64,000 nucleotides of DNA from an uncultured Bacteroidales bacterium (lineage in GTDB: Bacteria; Bacteroidota; Bacteroidia; Bacteroidales; Bacteroidaceae). Below the pieces are notes generated by a model. It worked only from the letters and a program-made list of their open reading frames with translations, did no database searches and was not told the DNA's origin. The translations under genes and the position numbers were made by a program. The number at the start of each line of letters is the position of its first letter. The stretch's first letter is position 1. The DNA is taken from contig CACYQI010000004.1 in the NCBI GenBank assembly GCA_902776455.1, positions 16,949-80,948 on the forward strand, given 5' to 3'. Shown piece by piece: positions 33,006 to 40,919 of the stretch.

Positions 33006-33827
33006 ATGTCAATGAAAAAGTCCACATCCCTTCTGCTTGCGTTGATGGCAATGCTGTTGATGTCGAGTTGTGTGTCAACAAAGAAGATTGTTTATTTCCA
33101 AGGCTCTGACGAAGTGTTCAGACAAGGCCAGCAGATTCTGCAGCAATACGAGATGCGTCTGAAGCCTGCCGACCAGGTTCTCATCAAAGTCACCTGCAGC
33201 GAGCCTGAGCTGCTCACTATCTTTGCTCAGGACGTAATGATGGGTACGGCCGGCAACACCAATGCCTCGAGCCTCAGTAGCTCAGGTTCGATGACCAATG
33301 CCTACGGCTACACCGTGAGCAACGAAGGCTTTGTGACGCTCCCGGCCGTAGGACGCGTGAATGTGGCAGGCTGCACTACCGACGAAGCCGCCAAGCGCAT
33401 CGAGAAGAGCATCGTAGATGCAAACCTCATCAAAGACCCCGAAGTGACCGTCCGCCTGCTGAATGCCCGCGTGGCCGTGCTGGGTGCCGTGAAGGCTCCT
33501 CAAGTAGTGAACCTCACCAGCGAGCGCAACACCATCCTTGACGTCCTCTCTCGTTGCGGCGATGTAGGCGACACCGGACTGCGAAAGAAGATTTCGCTCT
33601 ACCGCGAAGAGAACGGAGAGCGCAAGAAGTACAACATCGACCTGACCGACTGCGAAGTGTTCCAGAATCCGGCTTACTACGTGCAGCAGAACGACATGAT
33701 ATATGTAGAGCCTAACAAGAGCCAGAGCATCAAGAGCAGCGCCTTCTATACATTCCTCGGCGCAGGCTCCAGCATCATCGGAGTCATCTCGGCTGTCGTG
33801 TCGATTGTGGTGCTCGTGACGAGATAA
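33006..33827 (+). CDS. Polysaccharide export (Wza-like) lipoprotein
   Basis: 273 residues. Lipoprotein signal MSMKKSTSLLLALMAMLLMS with lipobox Cys (MSSC); an ATG at 33012 is an equally possible start. The polysaccharide-export domain begins at RLKPADQVLIKVTCSEPELL, followed by a SLBB-type part (VSNEGFVTLPAVGRVNVAGC; VAVLGAVKAPQVVNL). A C-terminal hydrophobic helix (SSIIGVISAVVSIVVLVTR) corresponds to the outer-membrane-crossing helix of Wza-type channels. It usually sits in a capsule or exopolysaccharide locus with a chain-length regulator and glycosyltransferases; none are adjacent here, so it is an orphan. Its stop is 5 bases from the stop of the convergent gene. Confidence 0.85.
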   Translation: MSMKKSTSLLLALMAMLLMSSCVSTKKIVYFQGSDEVFRQGQQILQQYEMRLKPADQVLIKVTCSEPELLTIFAQDVMMGTAGNTNASSLSSSGSMTNAYGYTVSNEGFVTLPAVGRVNVAGCTTDEAAKRIEKSIVDANLIKDPEVTVRLLNARVAVLGAVKAPQVVNLTSERNTILDVLSRCGDVGDTGLRKKISLYREENGERKKYNIDLTDCEVFQNPAYYVQQNDMIYVEPNKSQSIKSSAFYTFLGAGSSIIGVISAVVSIVVLVTR

Positions 33828-33832
33828 ACGAC

Positions 33833-34387
33833 TCAGTGCAAGACGATGTTGCCCCATTCGTTAGGGGTGACAGCGGCTAAGTCGAAGCCGTCGATCCAAA
33901 GGCCTGCGGAAACACTCCGCAGGCCTTTTCTGTTCAGATAGCGCGAGGGAACGGCCTTGACGATGAGGCACTTGCGGAAGTGCTCTACGTTGGCGGGGAG
34001 AGAAAAGGCTGCCTTCCATTTGTCGGAGGACAGCTCTACGGGGATGCAACGCGCGGTGTCGTTGCAGAGAGAGTCGGAAGAGAGGAGGATGTTGCTACGG
34101 TTGTCGGCCTCGGCAATGAAGAGGGCGTTGCTCATGGAGCGTGCCGCTGTGCCCACCATGTAACCGATTGTCCATACCGGCTCGCTGTCGGAGAGGGACT
34201 TGGAGCGAATGTCCTTGACGGTATAGGGACGTTCCGCCGTCCCTTCCCCCGTGCCGACTATGTTGTCGGCCCGTGCTTCAGCATCCTCAGCGCCATGCAC
34301 TTCGGGGTCAACGGCGAGGTCAACCTTCTGACAACCCACTAAGAGCAGGCAGAACACGGCCAGACTATTCCTCTTCAGTGAAAGCAT
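33833..34387 (-). CDS. Lipoprotein with DUF6359-like OB fold
   Basis: 184 residues from the ATG at 34387 (MLSLKRNSLAVFCLLLVGCQ, lipobox VGC). The body has GTGEGTAERPYTVKDIRS, WTIGYMVGTA, ALFIAEADNRSNILLSSD and a KAAFSLP/CLIVKAVPSRYL strand pair, the pattern of DUF6359 domains, which look like nucleic-acid-type OB folds used in secreted Bacteroidales proteins. No enzymatic motif. Its start lies within the end of the tiny upstream gene (23-base overlap), so the two are translated from one message. Confidence 0.65.
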   Translation of the reverse strand: MLSLKRNSLAVFCLLLVGCQKVDLAVDPEVHGAEDAEARADNIVGTGEGTAERPYTVKDIRSKSLSDSEPVWTIGYMVGTAARSMSNALFIAEADNRSNILLSSDSLCNDTARCIPVELSSDKWKAAFSLPANVEHFRKCLIVKAVPSRYLNRKGLRSVSAGLWIDGFDLAAVTPNEWGNIVLH

Positions 34388-34499
34388 CCAGCACCTTTTT
34401 GCACATCCGTGGCAGGTTGTACCTATAGTAGAAAGTGTCTCCCCAAAGCAGCACATAGACGAGGCCAACGAAGATGCCCCAGGCGATTAGTATTGTCAT
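34365..34499 (-). CDS. 44-residue single-helix membrane protein
   Basis: Starts MTILIAWGIFVGLVYVLLWG, one membrane helix, then a basic/aromatic stretch FYYRYNLPRMCKKVLDAF and an acidic end. It has its own -7 box 19 bases upstream and overlaps the following lipoprotein gene by 23 bases. Function unknown; the overlap and promoter support that it is real rather than chance. Confidence 0.6.
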   Translation of the reverse strand: MTILIAWGIFVGLVYVLLWGDTFYYRYNLPRMCKKVLDAFTEEE

Positions 34500-34518
34500 A
34501 ACGCATTCTTTTCAAGTA

Positions 34519-34526
34519 CAAAGGTA
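34519..34526 (-). promoter_or_regulatory. Promoter -7 box for the 44-residue protein and DUF6359 lipoprotein
   Basis: TACCTTTG on the minus strand with a TTG (34545-34547) 18 bases further up; 19 bases before the ATG at 34499. Confidence 0.6.
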
Positions 34527-34578
34527 CGACTTTTTACGGATTTGCAAGCATCTTCTGCAAACTTTTTTGCCGTCTCTC

Positions 34579-34609
34579 TTGCTTCGTATGCAAAAATGCG
34601 CTATCTTTG
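34579..34609 (+). promoter_or_regulatory. Promoter of the fimbrillin-like lipoprotein
   Basis: TTG 34579-34581, 20-base spacer, TATCTTTG 34602-34609; 27 bases before the ATG at 34637. Near-perfect consensus; it diverges from the promoter at 34519. Confidence 0.8.
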
Positions 34610-34636
34610 TAGCATCAATATCAAAAAAAGAATAAT

Positions 34637-35581
34637 ATGTCATACTGTAAGTCTTGTACCAGAGGGCTATGTTTGCTCCTCTTTCCCTGCCTTGTGTCGG
34701 TGTTTTCATCCTGTCAGTCAGCGCCGGAAGAAGCAGCCGACCCTGACAATCTTTGCACGATTAATTTCTCAGTAAACAACTACGAGCAGGTCAGCTTCGA
34801 CGACGTCTCGGCCTCATCCTCTGCTTCTGGAGCAACAAGGGCTGTAGCTACAGACCACCCTTCCACGTTGGCGCATCTCATTGTCGCTGTTTTTGATGCG
34901 GAGTCGGGAAAGCAAGCTTGCCAGCCTATTCAGCATGACTATAAAGATTATGAAAGGAATTACAATGCCTACCCGAAGTTCTCCGTGACACTTCCCTACG
35001 GCCGTTATCGTTTGCTCGTACTGGGCTACAATGGTTCACGCCAATGTAATATCGCCTCTGTTACTCGTATTTCATGGGAAGGCGACTATGTGCCCAACAC
35101 GTTTTACTACTGTGAGGAGTTCACGCTCGACCAGAACACCAGCCTTGAACAAACACTTACGCTCAAGCATGCCGTGGCTGCATTCTGCGTTGAGGCTGAG
35201 GATGCCATCCCCTCAGAAATGAAGAAGATGCGTTTCAGTAGTACGGCAGGTGGTACAGCGCTGAATGCCAAGACTGGGTTCGCTACACAAAATACAGGCA
35301 GGACATCAGATATTAGTGTTCCTGAAGATAGTATTGGTAAGAGCAACGTTATGTTCACGGCATATCTCTTCCTGCCCGAAGAGCAAATCAACTGCAATTA
35401 TAACGTCCAGGCTCTCGGTAAGAACGATGCCGTTCTTTATGGGAAGACCTTCAGCGACGTGCCTCTCCGCATCGATTATCTTACTTCGTGGAAGGGCACT
35501 TTCTTCGAGACTTCGGAGGACGTTGGCTTCAGTTTGTACTGGGACACCCAGTGGGCCGACACGATATCCATAGGGCAATAA
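34637..35581 (+). CDS. Fimbrillin-like (Mfa2/FimB type) lipoprotein
   Basis: 314 residues. Signal peptide with lipobox (LVSVFSSCQ). After a Ser/Ala-rich region (SASSSASGATRAVA) the protein has features of FimB/Mfa2-type fimbrial anchors: LIVAVFDAESGK, SVTLPYGRYRLLVLGYN, EFTLDQN, LTLKHAVAAFCVE and later MFTAYLFLPEEQINC. These proteins form two transthyretin-like beta sandwiches and cap or anchor fimbriae at the outer membrane. No major fimbrillin gene is next to it, so it may be an isolated paralog or another cell-surface beta-sandwich lipoprotein. Confidence 0.6.
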   Translation: MSYCKSCTRGLCLLLFPCLVSVFSSCQSAPEEAADPDNLCTINFSVNNYEQVSFDDVSASSSASGATRAVATDHPSTLAHLIVAVFDAESGKQACQPIQHDYKDYERNYNAYPKFSVTLPYGRYRLLVLGYNGSRQCNIASVTRISWEGDYVPNTFYYCEEFTLDQNTSLEQTLTLKHAVAAFCVEAEDAIPSEMKKMRFSSTAGGTALNAKTGFATQNTGRTSDISVPEDSIGKSNVMFTAYLFLPEEQINCNYNVQALGKNDAVLYGKTFSDVPLRIDYLTSWKGTFFETSEDVGFSLYWDTQWADTISIGQ

Positions 35582-35593
35582 AAAAACTATTGG

Positions 35594-35902
35594 TGTCCGG
35601 GGAAAAGCATCGGAGGTGCGAAAGACCACAGACGGGGGTGTAAGCCCCCGGGACAAGCGCATTAACAAAACTAAGCCCCGAGGGGGCGACAGAACATGTA
35701 ACGTGTTTAATAACAACATGCTTAGGTCTCTGTCGCCCCCTCGGGGCTTTCTCTGTTGTTGAAACATTACCGGGGGCTTGCGCCCCCGTCTGTGGTCTCT
35801 CGTCCCTTTGGGACTTTAGAGTAAGCCCCCATGAGCTGCTTTTCGTCAGGGAAGCCGATGGATATGAGCATCAATTGGAGTGCGCATGCTTTTCCCCGGA
35901 CA
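35594..35902. repeat. Fold-back element with 17-base terminal inverted repeats
   Basis: TGTCCGGGGAAAAGCAT (35594-35610) is exactly inverted at 35886-35902. Inside, GACCACAGACGGGGGTGTAA at about 35626 pairs with GCGCCCCCGTCTGTGGTC at about 35780, and GCCCCGAGGGGGCGACAG pairs with CTGTCGCCCCCTCGGGGC, so nearly the whole 309 bases can fold as nested hairpins. End-like pieces recur at 2548-2566 and 52058-52095. No gene: probably a non-autonomous mobile or REP-type element. Confidence 0.8.
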
Positions 35903-35917
35903 GCAGTATAAAAAAAC

Positions 35918-36027
35918 ACTCCGTGGAGTGTGGCCCGATGCTCCGTGGAGAATAAGCCGATACTCCGTGGAGTGTAAGCCGATGCTCCGTGGAGTGTGAG
36001 CCGATGCTCCGTGGAGTATAAACCGAT
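35918..36027. repeat. Array of five 22-base units (CTCCGTGGAG core)
   Basis: Units start at 35918, 35940, 35962, 35984 and 36006: ACTCCGTGGAGTGTAAGCCGAT and close variants. The CTCCGTGGAG core is palindromic. It lies right behind the fold-back element and before the stop of the TonB receptor gene. Confidence 0.9.
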
Positions 36028-36085
36028 GCCCCTGCATGCTCATCTGCATACAGGGGCATCTGTTTTGATTATCAAGCTGTTGTGC

Positions 36086-38476
36086 TTACAACTTTAGGCG
36101 CAGGTCGAGGCCGAACTGGAGCGGTGTGCCTTTCTGCGCAAAGGCTTGGCCGCGGGTGAAGAAGCTGAAGGCATCGTAGTGCGTGGCAGTCAGGTTGTTG
36201 CCCCAAAGAGCCAGCTCCAAGTCGTTGTGGCGGATGGAGAGCCGTGCGTCGAGCAGAGCATAGAAGGGTTGCGAGAGGTTGTTCTCGCGCGTCCAGTAGA
36301 TGCGTCCGTTGCCTCGGCCAATGGTGCCGAGCGTAATGTCCTGCAACCAACCGCTTGTGTGCCAGGTGTATTGTGCGCCGACCGACATCGTGTGCCGTGG
36401 TGCGAAGGGGACTCTGACGTGATGCTCGTTGCCGTCGGCGTCTTCGAGGGTGGCCATGGCGTGCGTGAAGCCGTAGGAAGCGTTGACCGACAGGTCGTCG
36501 GTGACGGCGGCGTGAAGTGCGGCTTCCACGCCTCGGCTGCGGCTCTTGCCCGCATTGATAGTGATGCGTCCCATGCCGCTCTCTGCCATCTGACTGATTT
36601 GCAAGTCGCGCGTCTCAATCCAGAACGCGGCGAGGTCGGCCTTGAGGCGTCCGTCCAGAAGGTTCAGATGCGTGCCTATCTCGTAGTTCCACGCGGTTTC
36701 GGGCTTGTAGTGGGTCACTTCGGCCACGTCCGGCTGCTGCACCTTCGGCATACCTGCACGGATGCGTCCCATGATCATGTCAACGTGTCCGGCCGGAACA
36801 CCGGGGTAGCGGGCAAAGAGTTTCGTCAAGTAGGCTTCTGTGCCGGCATCGATTTCCTGCATCATCAAGCGTTGCATCTCCGTCTGAAGCAAGTCGCTGA
36901 ATAGCTGCACGTTGTATCCACCCGAGCGATATCCACGGCTCACGGACGCATAGACGTTGCTTCCCTGGCCTCCGAAGTCGTATTTCAGGGCCGCTTTCGG
37001 CAGGAGATGGAGGTCGTGGTCGCTGGTCTTACCGACGAAAACGGGTTCGGCATGAAGTCCCGAAAGCTGGACAGAGTTCTGCGGCCGAGCGCCTTTCATG
37101 GCGAAGTCGAAATCGACGTAGCCCGGAGCATCGTAGCTCATCTTGTAGTGCTCATAGTCGAGTCGGATGCCGACGATAAGGGAGAGGTTCTTGACAATCT
37201 CGATGGTCGATTGATGGAAAACGCCGAGGTTGAGCGTGGGGGTGTGGAAGATGCCGCCCATAGGCATCTCTGTGTTGGTCAAGGCAATGGACATCGGCCC
37301 CATGCCCTGTGCCGTGAGGTCGGGCAGATGGCTGCTGATGGTGCCGGAGAGCCAGTCGATGCCTTCCTTGTAGAAGGTGACGGGGGCTTCCGTTCTGAGC
37401 CATTGGTACTGGAAGTTCACGCCGCTGGTCCACTGCCAGCGTCCTTTGTTCTTCGACTTCACGGCAATCTCCTCGCTCAGCACCTTGCTGTTCTGCTTCT
37501 GGCGGAGCGTGTAGAGGTCGAGCCGCGAGAAGTCCTGGTCCATGTTCATATCGTCTTTGAGGAACTGGAAGCCAGTCGTGCTGACGAACATGACGCGGTC
37601 GAGGTCGTGCTCTGCCTTGAGGCCGACGGAGAGATTGTGTCGCAAGTACTTCGACGGCCTGTTGTATGCCACCTCTCCGGCATCAGGGCCTTCCTTGGCT
37701 ACATAAGGGTATGCGCCTTGACTCGTCCATTGGTAACGGGCGGAGAGGTCAAGGCTGACGCGCTCCGAAGGCCGGTAAATGCCCCGCCAATGCGCGGCTA
37801 TGTCGTCGCCTCGGTCAGCGTGACGGTCGTCTTGGGCACGGTTTCGGAAGAATCCCCCCAAGTGTTCGTAGCTGACGCCTGCGCTGAAGGCAAAGTTCTC
37901 GGCAGGCCGATGGTAGTGGGTCACCCGTGCTCGATAATTGTTATAGGTAGCGGCTCCGAGCATGATGTCCGTGCCCTGATAGCTCATGGGGTTCTTTGTA
38001 TAGACGCGGATAAGACCCCCTATGGTGTTGCGCCCAAAGAGAGTGCCTTGCGGGCCGCGCAGTACGTCGATGCGGTCGGCGTCGCTCAGGTCCTGATCCA
38101 TGCTGCTCATGTTGGCCAAAGGGATGTCGTCAACGTACATCCCTATAGCAGGCGTACCGATGCGACTGCCTACGCCGCGGAGGTAGATGCTGCTCGTGAG
38201 GCGGCTTCCATAAGCGGGGATGAAGAGGCCAGGGATGTAGGCTGTGAGGCCTTTAATGTTGTCTATGCCCTTCTGCTGCAGCTGTTCGGCGCCGATGGAG
38301 GTAGAAGAGAGCGGCTGCTGACGAAGCAGCGAGTGCTCCTTCGGCGTGCTGACCACGATTACCTCGTCCATCTCGCTGACGCGCAGCGTGTCGGATGGTT
38401 CGGCAAAGAGAAGGGTGGGGGAGAGAATACACCCTATACATATAAATAATGTATAAGGGAGGAGTTTCCTGTTCAT
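36086..38476 (-). CDS. TonB-dependent outer-membrane receptor
   Basis: 796 residues. Signal peptide 1-25 (LLFAEPS), TonB-box-like EVIVVSTP, then a plug domain (SSTSIGAEQLQQKGIDNIKG; SIYLRGVGSRIGTPAIGMYV; DRIDVLRGPQGTLFGRNTIG) and a 22-strand-type barrel ending FGLDLRLKL with a terminal hydrophobic residue. The overall style (GRNTIGG, RSGGYN, KPETAWNYEIG) resembles proteobacterial siderophore or FyuA-like receptors rather than SusC: there is no N-terminal carboxypeptidase-like extension and no SusD partner. The substrate is likely a small molecule such as a siderophore, thiamine-like or metal complex (inference). Transcribed from a -7 box 29 bases upstream; the regulator gene at 38547 points the same way just upstream. 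Confidence 0.88.
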   Translation of the reverse strand: MNRKLLPYTLFICIGCILSPTLLFAEPSDTLRVSEMDEVIVVSTPKEHSLLRQQPLSSTSIGAEQLQQKGIDNIKGLTAYIPGLFIPAYGSRLTSSIYLRGVGSRIGTPAIGMYVDDIPLANMSSMDQDLSDADRIDVLRGPQGTLFGRNTIGGLIRVYTKNPMSYQGTDIMLGAATYNNYRARVTHYHRPAENFAFSAGVSYEHLGGFFRNRAQDDRHADRGDDIAAHWRGIYRPSERVSLDLSARYQWTSQGAYPYVAKEGPDAGEVAYNRPSKYLRHNLSVGLKAEHDLDRVMFVSTTGFQFLKDDMNMDQDFSRLDLYTLRQKQNSKVLSEEIAVKSKNKGRWQWTSGVNFQYQWLRTEAPVTFYKEGIDWLSGTISSHLPDLTAQGMGPMSIALTNTEMPMGGIFHTPTLNLGVFHQSTIEIVKNLSLIVGIRLDYEHYKMSYDAPGYVDFDFAMKGARPQNSVQLSGLHAEPVFVGKTSDHDLHLLPKAALKYDFGGQGSNVYASVSRGYRSGGYNVQLFSDLLQTEMQRLMMQEIDAGTEAYLTKLFARYPGVPAGHVDMIMGRIRAGMPKVQQPDVAEVTHYKPETAWNYEIGTHLNLLDGRLKADLAAFWIETRDLQISQMAESGMGRITINAGKSRSRGVEAALHAAVTDDLSVNASYGFTHAMATLEDADGNEHHVRVPFAPRHTMSVGAQYTWHTSGWLQDITLGTIGRGNGRIYWTRENNLSQPFYALLDARLSIRHNDLELALWGNNLTATHYDAFSFFTRGQAFAQKGTPLQFGLDLRLKL

Positions 38477-38505
38477 TGTAGTGAGAGGTTTGGTTTAACT
38501 GCCTG

Positions 38506-38513
38506 CAAAGGTA
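38506..38513 (-). promoter_or_regulatory. Promoter -7 box of the TonB receptor
   Basis: TACCTTTG on the minus strand, 29 bases before the ATG at 38476. Confidence 0.6.
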
Positions 38514-38546
38514 CGCCATTTGCGGGACTTTTTCCTTAAGATTGGC

Positions 38547-39257
38547 TTAAGATTCCTGACTTTCCATGGGGATGGCCAGTTCGACGCCCATCGTGTCGCC
38601 TTCGGCCGCGTGCTTGTTGCCCATGCGGATGGGTATGCCGAGGAAGGCTGCCTGCTGCCTTGCTGCCTGAATCTCAGCGAAGTCGGGGCAGGAGCCGCTC
38701 GAAGTGAGCGTCAGCGTATAGTCGCGGAGGGTCAGTTGCGACGTTACTTCCCATCTTGCGCCGCGAGGGGCGTGCTTGAGGAAGAGCGAGAACACGGACG
38801 AGAATATCTGGCGGAGAATGGCTTCGTCTATCATTATTTCATAGACGAAAGGCGTGAGGCGGAAGAAGCAGCGTATGTCTTTCTCGCGCAAAGCCTCTTC
38901 GTGGCACATCAGCAGCTCGCGCAGGAAGGGGTCGATCTTCACTACGCCTGTGGTGGGAGCCTCGTGGGGGAGAATCAGTCCGACGCCGCGGATGGCCTTC
39001 ACGGGGCCTTCTTTTGTCCAGCCCAGCTTGTGCCGGAGCGACGAGAGATGCACGTCGAGTGTGCCTGTGTCGTAGAGGAAACGCTCGCCCCAGACTGCCT
39101 CGATGATGTCGTTGCGACGGCATACGACGCCCTGATGCCTGAGCAGATGGACGAGCAGACGGTACTCGGTCTCGGTGAGCATCACGGGTTTGCCCGACTG
39201 CAACGTCTGGTGGGAAGCCGTATCGACCAGTATGTCCTCGTAGCCAATCACTTGCAT
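38547..39257 (-). CDS. Winged-helix regulator with degenerate histidine-kinase ATPase-like domain
   Basis: 236 residues. Residues 1-97 are an OmpR/PhoB-type winged helix (LTETEYRLLVHLLRHQG, then LDVHLSSLRHKLG and KAIRGVGLILP). There is no receiver domain before it. Residues 108-231 resemble the ATP-binding (HATPase) domain of histidine kinases: KIDPFLRELLMCHEEALREK, MIDEAILRQIFSSVFSLFLK and HAPRGARWEV match the N-box region and its preceding strand, and GDTMGVELAIP matches the closing strand. The canonical N-box Asn and the glycine-rich lid motifs are missing, so ATP binding is doubtful. It starts 7 bases after a lipoprotein gene (same operon) and precedes the TonB receptor. It could sense through the fold as a scaffold; function inferred only from architecture. 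Confidence 0.6.
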   Translation of the reverse strand: MQVIGYEDILVDTASHQTLQSGKPVMLTETEYRLLVHLLRHQGVVCRRNDIIEAVWGERFLYDTGTLDVHLSSLRHKLGWTKEGPVKAIRGVGLILPHEAPTTGVVKIDPFLRELLMCHEEALREKDIRCFFRLTPFVYEIMIDEAILRQIFSSVFSLFLKHAPRGARWEVTSQLTLRDYTLTLTSSGSCPDFAEIQAARQQAAFLGIPIRMGNKHAAEGDTMGVELAIPMESQES

Positions 39258-39264
39258 GTCAACA

Positions 39265-39669
39265 TCATTTGCCGTAGTCTTCGGGCGAGAAGGTCATTTG
39301 GAGCAGCGTCTTCCCTGTGGTGGTGCTGCGGTACTCGTAGCAGAAGGCGATGCCCTCGTCCTTGTATTGCTTCAGTTGGAGGCTGCCCTTCACGCTTTTC
39401 AGCTTGTCTTCGTAGAGGGTTTCTATCAGCTCGTCGGTGTAGAGTTCTTCGTTGTCGAGGTCGTCCTGCACCGTGTAGTAGTAGGCGATGGTGCGTGTCT
39501 CGATGTCGTAGCAAGCGCTGTCGAGCCGTGTGCAGGGGTCGATGTGCTTCGGGCACTCCTTGAGCGTGTACTGTTCGAAGTCGAGTTTGATCTTCTCGTC
39601 CTTGCTTACTCGGTTGCATGCCACGCAGACGAGCAACAGGCAAGCCCAATACAATTTGTACTTCAACAT
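39265..39669 (-). CDS. Small lipoprotein, unknown function
   Basis: 134 residues from ATG 39669 (MLKYKLYWACLLLVCVAC, lipobox VAC); an in-frame ATG at 39681 would add MVND, but these codons belong to the TTTACCAT repeat next to the gene. The mature part is charged, with a possible Cys pair (ECPKHIDPCTRLDSACYD) and a beta-rich end (TRTIAYYYTVQDDLD; GIAFCYEYRSTTTGKTLLQM). It sits 7 bases upstream of the winged-helix regulator, so it may be the periplasmic partner in a signalling pair (inference). No family recognised. Confidence 0.7.
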   Translation of the reverse strand: MLKYKLYWACLLLVCVACNRVSKDEKIKLDFEQYTLKECPKHIDPCTRLDSACYDIETRTIAYYYTVQDDLDNEELYTDELIETLYEDKLKSVKGSLQLKQYKDEGIAFCYEYRSTTTGKTLLQMTFSPEDYGK

Positions 39670-39782
39670 GTCATTTACCATTTATTCATTTACCATTTAC
39701 CATTTGAATGCCGTGCATTTACCATTTATTCATTTACCATTTACCATTTGAATGCTGGGCATCTGCCATTTGTTCATTTACC
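39670..39782. repeat. CATTTACCATTT short tandem repeats
   Basis: Degenerate 7-8-base units (TTTACCA, TTCATTTACCA) with a longer duplicated block (ACCATTTGAATGC). Similar units in opposite sense occur in frame in the Gate-protein gene at 50610. Confidence 0.8.
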
Positions 39783-39857
39783 ATTTCGTGGTTCCTCGTT
39801 ATGGTTTCTGCGGGGGCAGGGGGCATAGGACAAAGAACAAGAGCATACCGACTCCTT

Positions 39858-39898
39858 CTGCACTCCTCTTGCCCCTTGCTCCTTGCCCCTTGCTCCAA
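39858..39898. repeat. CCCCTTGCTCCTTG short repeat between genes
   Basis: CTCTTGCCCCTTGCTCCTTG followed by CCCCTTGCTCC; near-identical to the right arm of the insert in the ABC ATPase gene (49484-49517). The left side (39811-39845) is only loosely inverted. The rest of the gap to 40126 holds the DUF2582 gene promoter. Confidence 0.8.
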
Positions 39899-40029
39899 AG
39901 GAACTCTTCAAGGCGGGAGCCTCCCCGATTTTGTCGCGCAAAGATATACTTTTTTCTGTAAAAAACAACAAAAAACACTTGATTAAAATCAAAAACATGT
40001 TATAAAACATAAAAAATACCACAAAAGGT

Positions 40030-40060
40030 TTGGCAATTCTCCAAAGTTGCCGTACCTTTG
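40030..40060 (+). promoter_or_regulatory. Promoter of the DUF2582 gene
   Basis: TTG 40030-40032, 20-base spacer, TACCTTTG 40053-40060. The spacing and sequence are as good as the tRNA promoter, suggesting strong expression. Leader of about 60 bases. Confidence 0.85.
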
Positions 40061-40126
40061 CACGCGAGATTTGAATCTCACACAAAGATTGATAAAAGAA
40101 AAACAATCAAAAAAAGAAGTAAAAAA

Positions 40127-40327
40127 ATGACAGCAACAGTTGGAACATTGGCAGGTGCCGTATGGACTGCCCTCAATGAGAATGGTACTCTGAACACAAA
40201 GGATCTGAAAAAGGTAGCTAAGATTAAGACCGATAAGGACTTGTTCCTGGCTCTCGGTTGGCTGCTCCGCGAGGACAAAGTAGTCGTAGAAGAGAACGAC
40301 AAGGTTGTGAATGTTTGCCTGAAGTAA
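40127..40327 (+). CDS. DUF2582 winged-helix protein
   Basis: 66 residues: MTATVGTLAGAVWTALNENG, LNTKDLKKVAKIKTDKDLFL, ALGWLLREDKVVVEEND, ending VVNVCLK. This is the compact winged helix of family DUF2582 (PF10771), a helix-turn-helix with a wing used presumably for DNA or protein binding. The ATG at 40127 is chosen because the upstream frame is within the promoter and leader. Strong promoter, strong terminator and single-gene unit suggest an abundant small protein. No target known. Confidence 0.85.
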   Translation: MTATVGTLAGAVWTALNENGTLNTKDLKKVAKIKTDKDLFLALGWLLREDKVVVEENDKVVNVCLK

Positions 40328-40367
40328 GACAGTCCTTTCATTCTCGCCTCCCTGATGGGAGACAGAA

Positions 40368-40416
40368 AATGCCCTCCGAAGGTTCATGTAGCCTTCAGAG
40401 GGCATTCTTTTTTTTT
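40368..40416 (+). terminator. Intrinsic terminator
   Basis: AATGCCCTCCGAAGG and CCTTCAGAGGGCATT form a stem with one mismatch followed by C and nine T. Confidence 0.9.
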
Positions 40417-40464
40417 GCTGCCGACGCATCGGGTGTTGGCAACGATTTTTGTAAAGATTGTTCG

Positions 40465-40765
40465 CAATCCGACGCGCTCTGGCGGCTTCTTTTTGCTTCT
40501 CTGGCACTTTGGTTCACCCAGAGCGAGAAATGGCCTCAAATCGGATAGCGCGTGATAATCAATGGGTTACAAAGAGGCTTTTCGTGGGGCTGTGTTAAGA
40601 AAGTGTCGGGACGGCACACAGTGCCGTCAAACGGAACAAAGAATGAAGTGGAAAAGTGAACGTAGAGAGGGGAAAGTTAACGTGGAGGAAAAAGCGATGC
40701 AACGTGGAGAATCGGCCGACACAACGTGGAGTGTTGAACGAGTCGGCACGTAGAGAGCCTCCACG
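40465..40765 (+). repeat. Composite 22-base-array element, copy C
   Basis: Conserved block of about 175 bases (GCGCTCTGGCGGCTTC, TGGCACTTTGGTTCACCC, AGCGAGAAATGGCCTCAAAT, CAATGGGTTACAAAGAGGCT, hairpin GACGGCACACAGTGCCGTC), then a short-repeat piece and units AACGTGGAGGAAAAAGCGAT, CAACGTGGAGAATCGGCC and CAACGTGGAGTGTTG. Very similar over 300 bases to the minus-strand copy at 60645. It fills most of the gap 40328-40919; no gene. Confidence 0.85.
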
Positions 40766-40919
40766 AGCCTGCAAGAGAGGGATTTTGCTGTAAGGATTTT
40801 TCGGACGTTATGTTGCCGAAGTAGCGCAAGCTGTTAGCAGGAGTTAAATCGAGAGCCGCGTTCCCATTAATAGAGACCCCCAAAATCTCGTATCATTCCG
40901 TACCAATTCGCGGCAGCCG

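Noticed and set aside
33006-33827. Start of a capsule gene cluster
   Set aside because: Only the Wza-like gene is present; the neighbours are unrelated and convergent.
36086-38476. SusC-type receptor of a polysaccharide utilisation locus
   Set aside because: No SusD-like gene is adjacent, there is no N-terminal carboxypeptidase-like domain, and the length is that of small-molecule TonB receptors.
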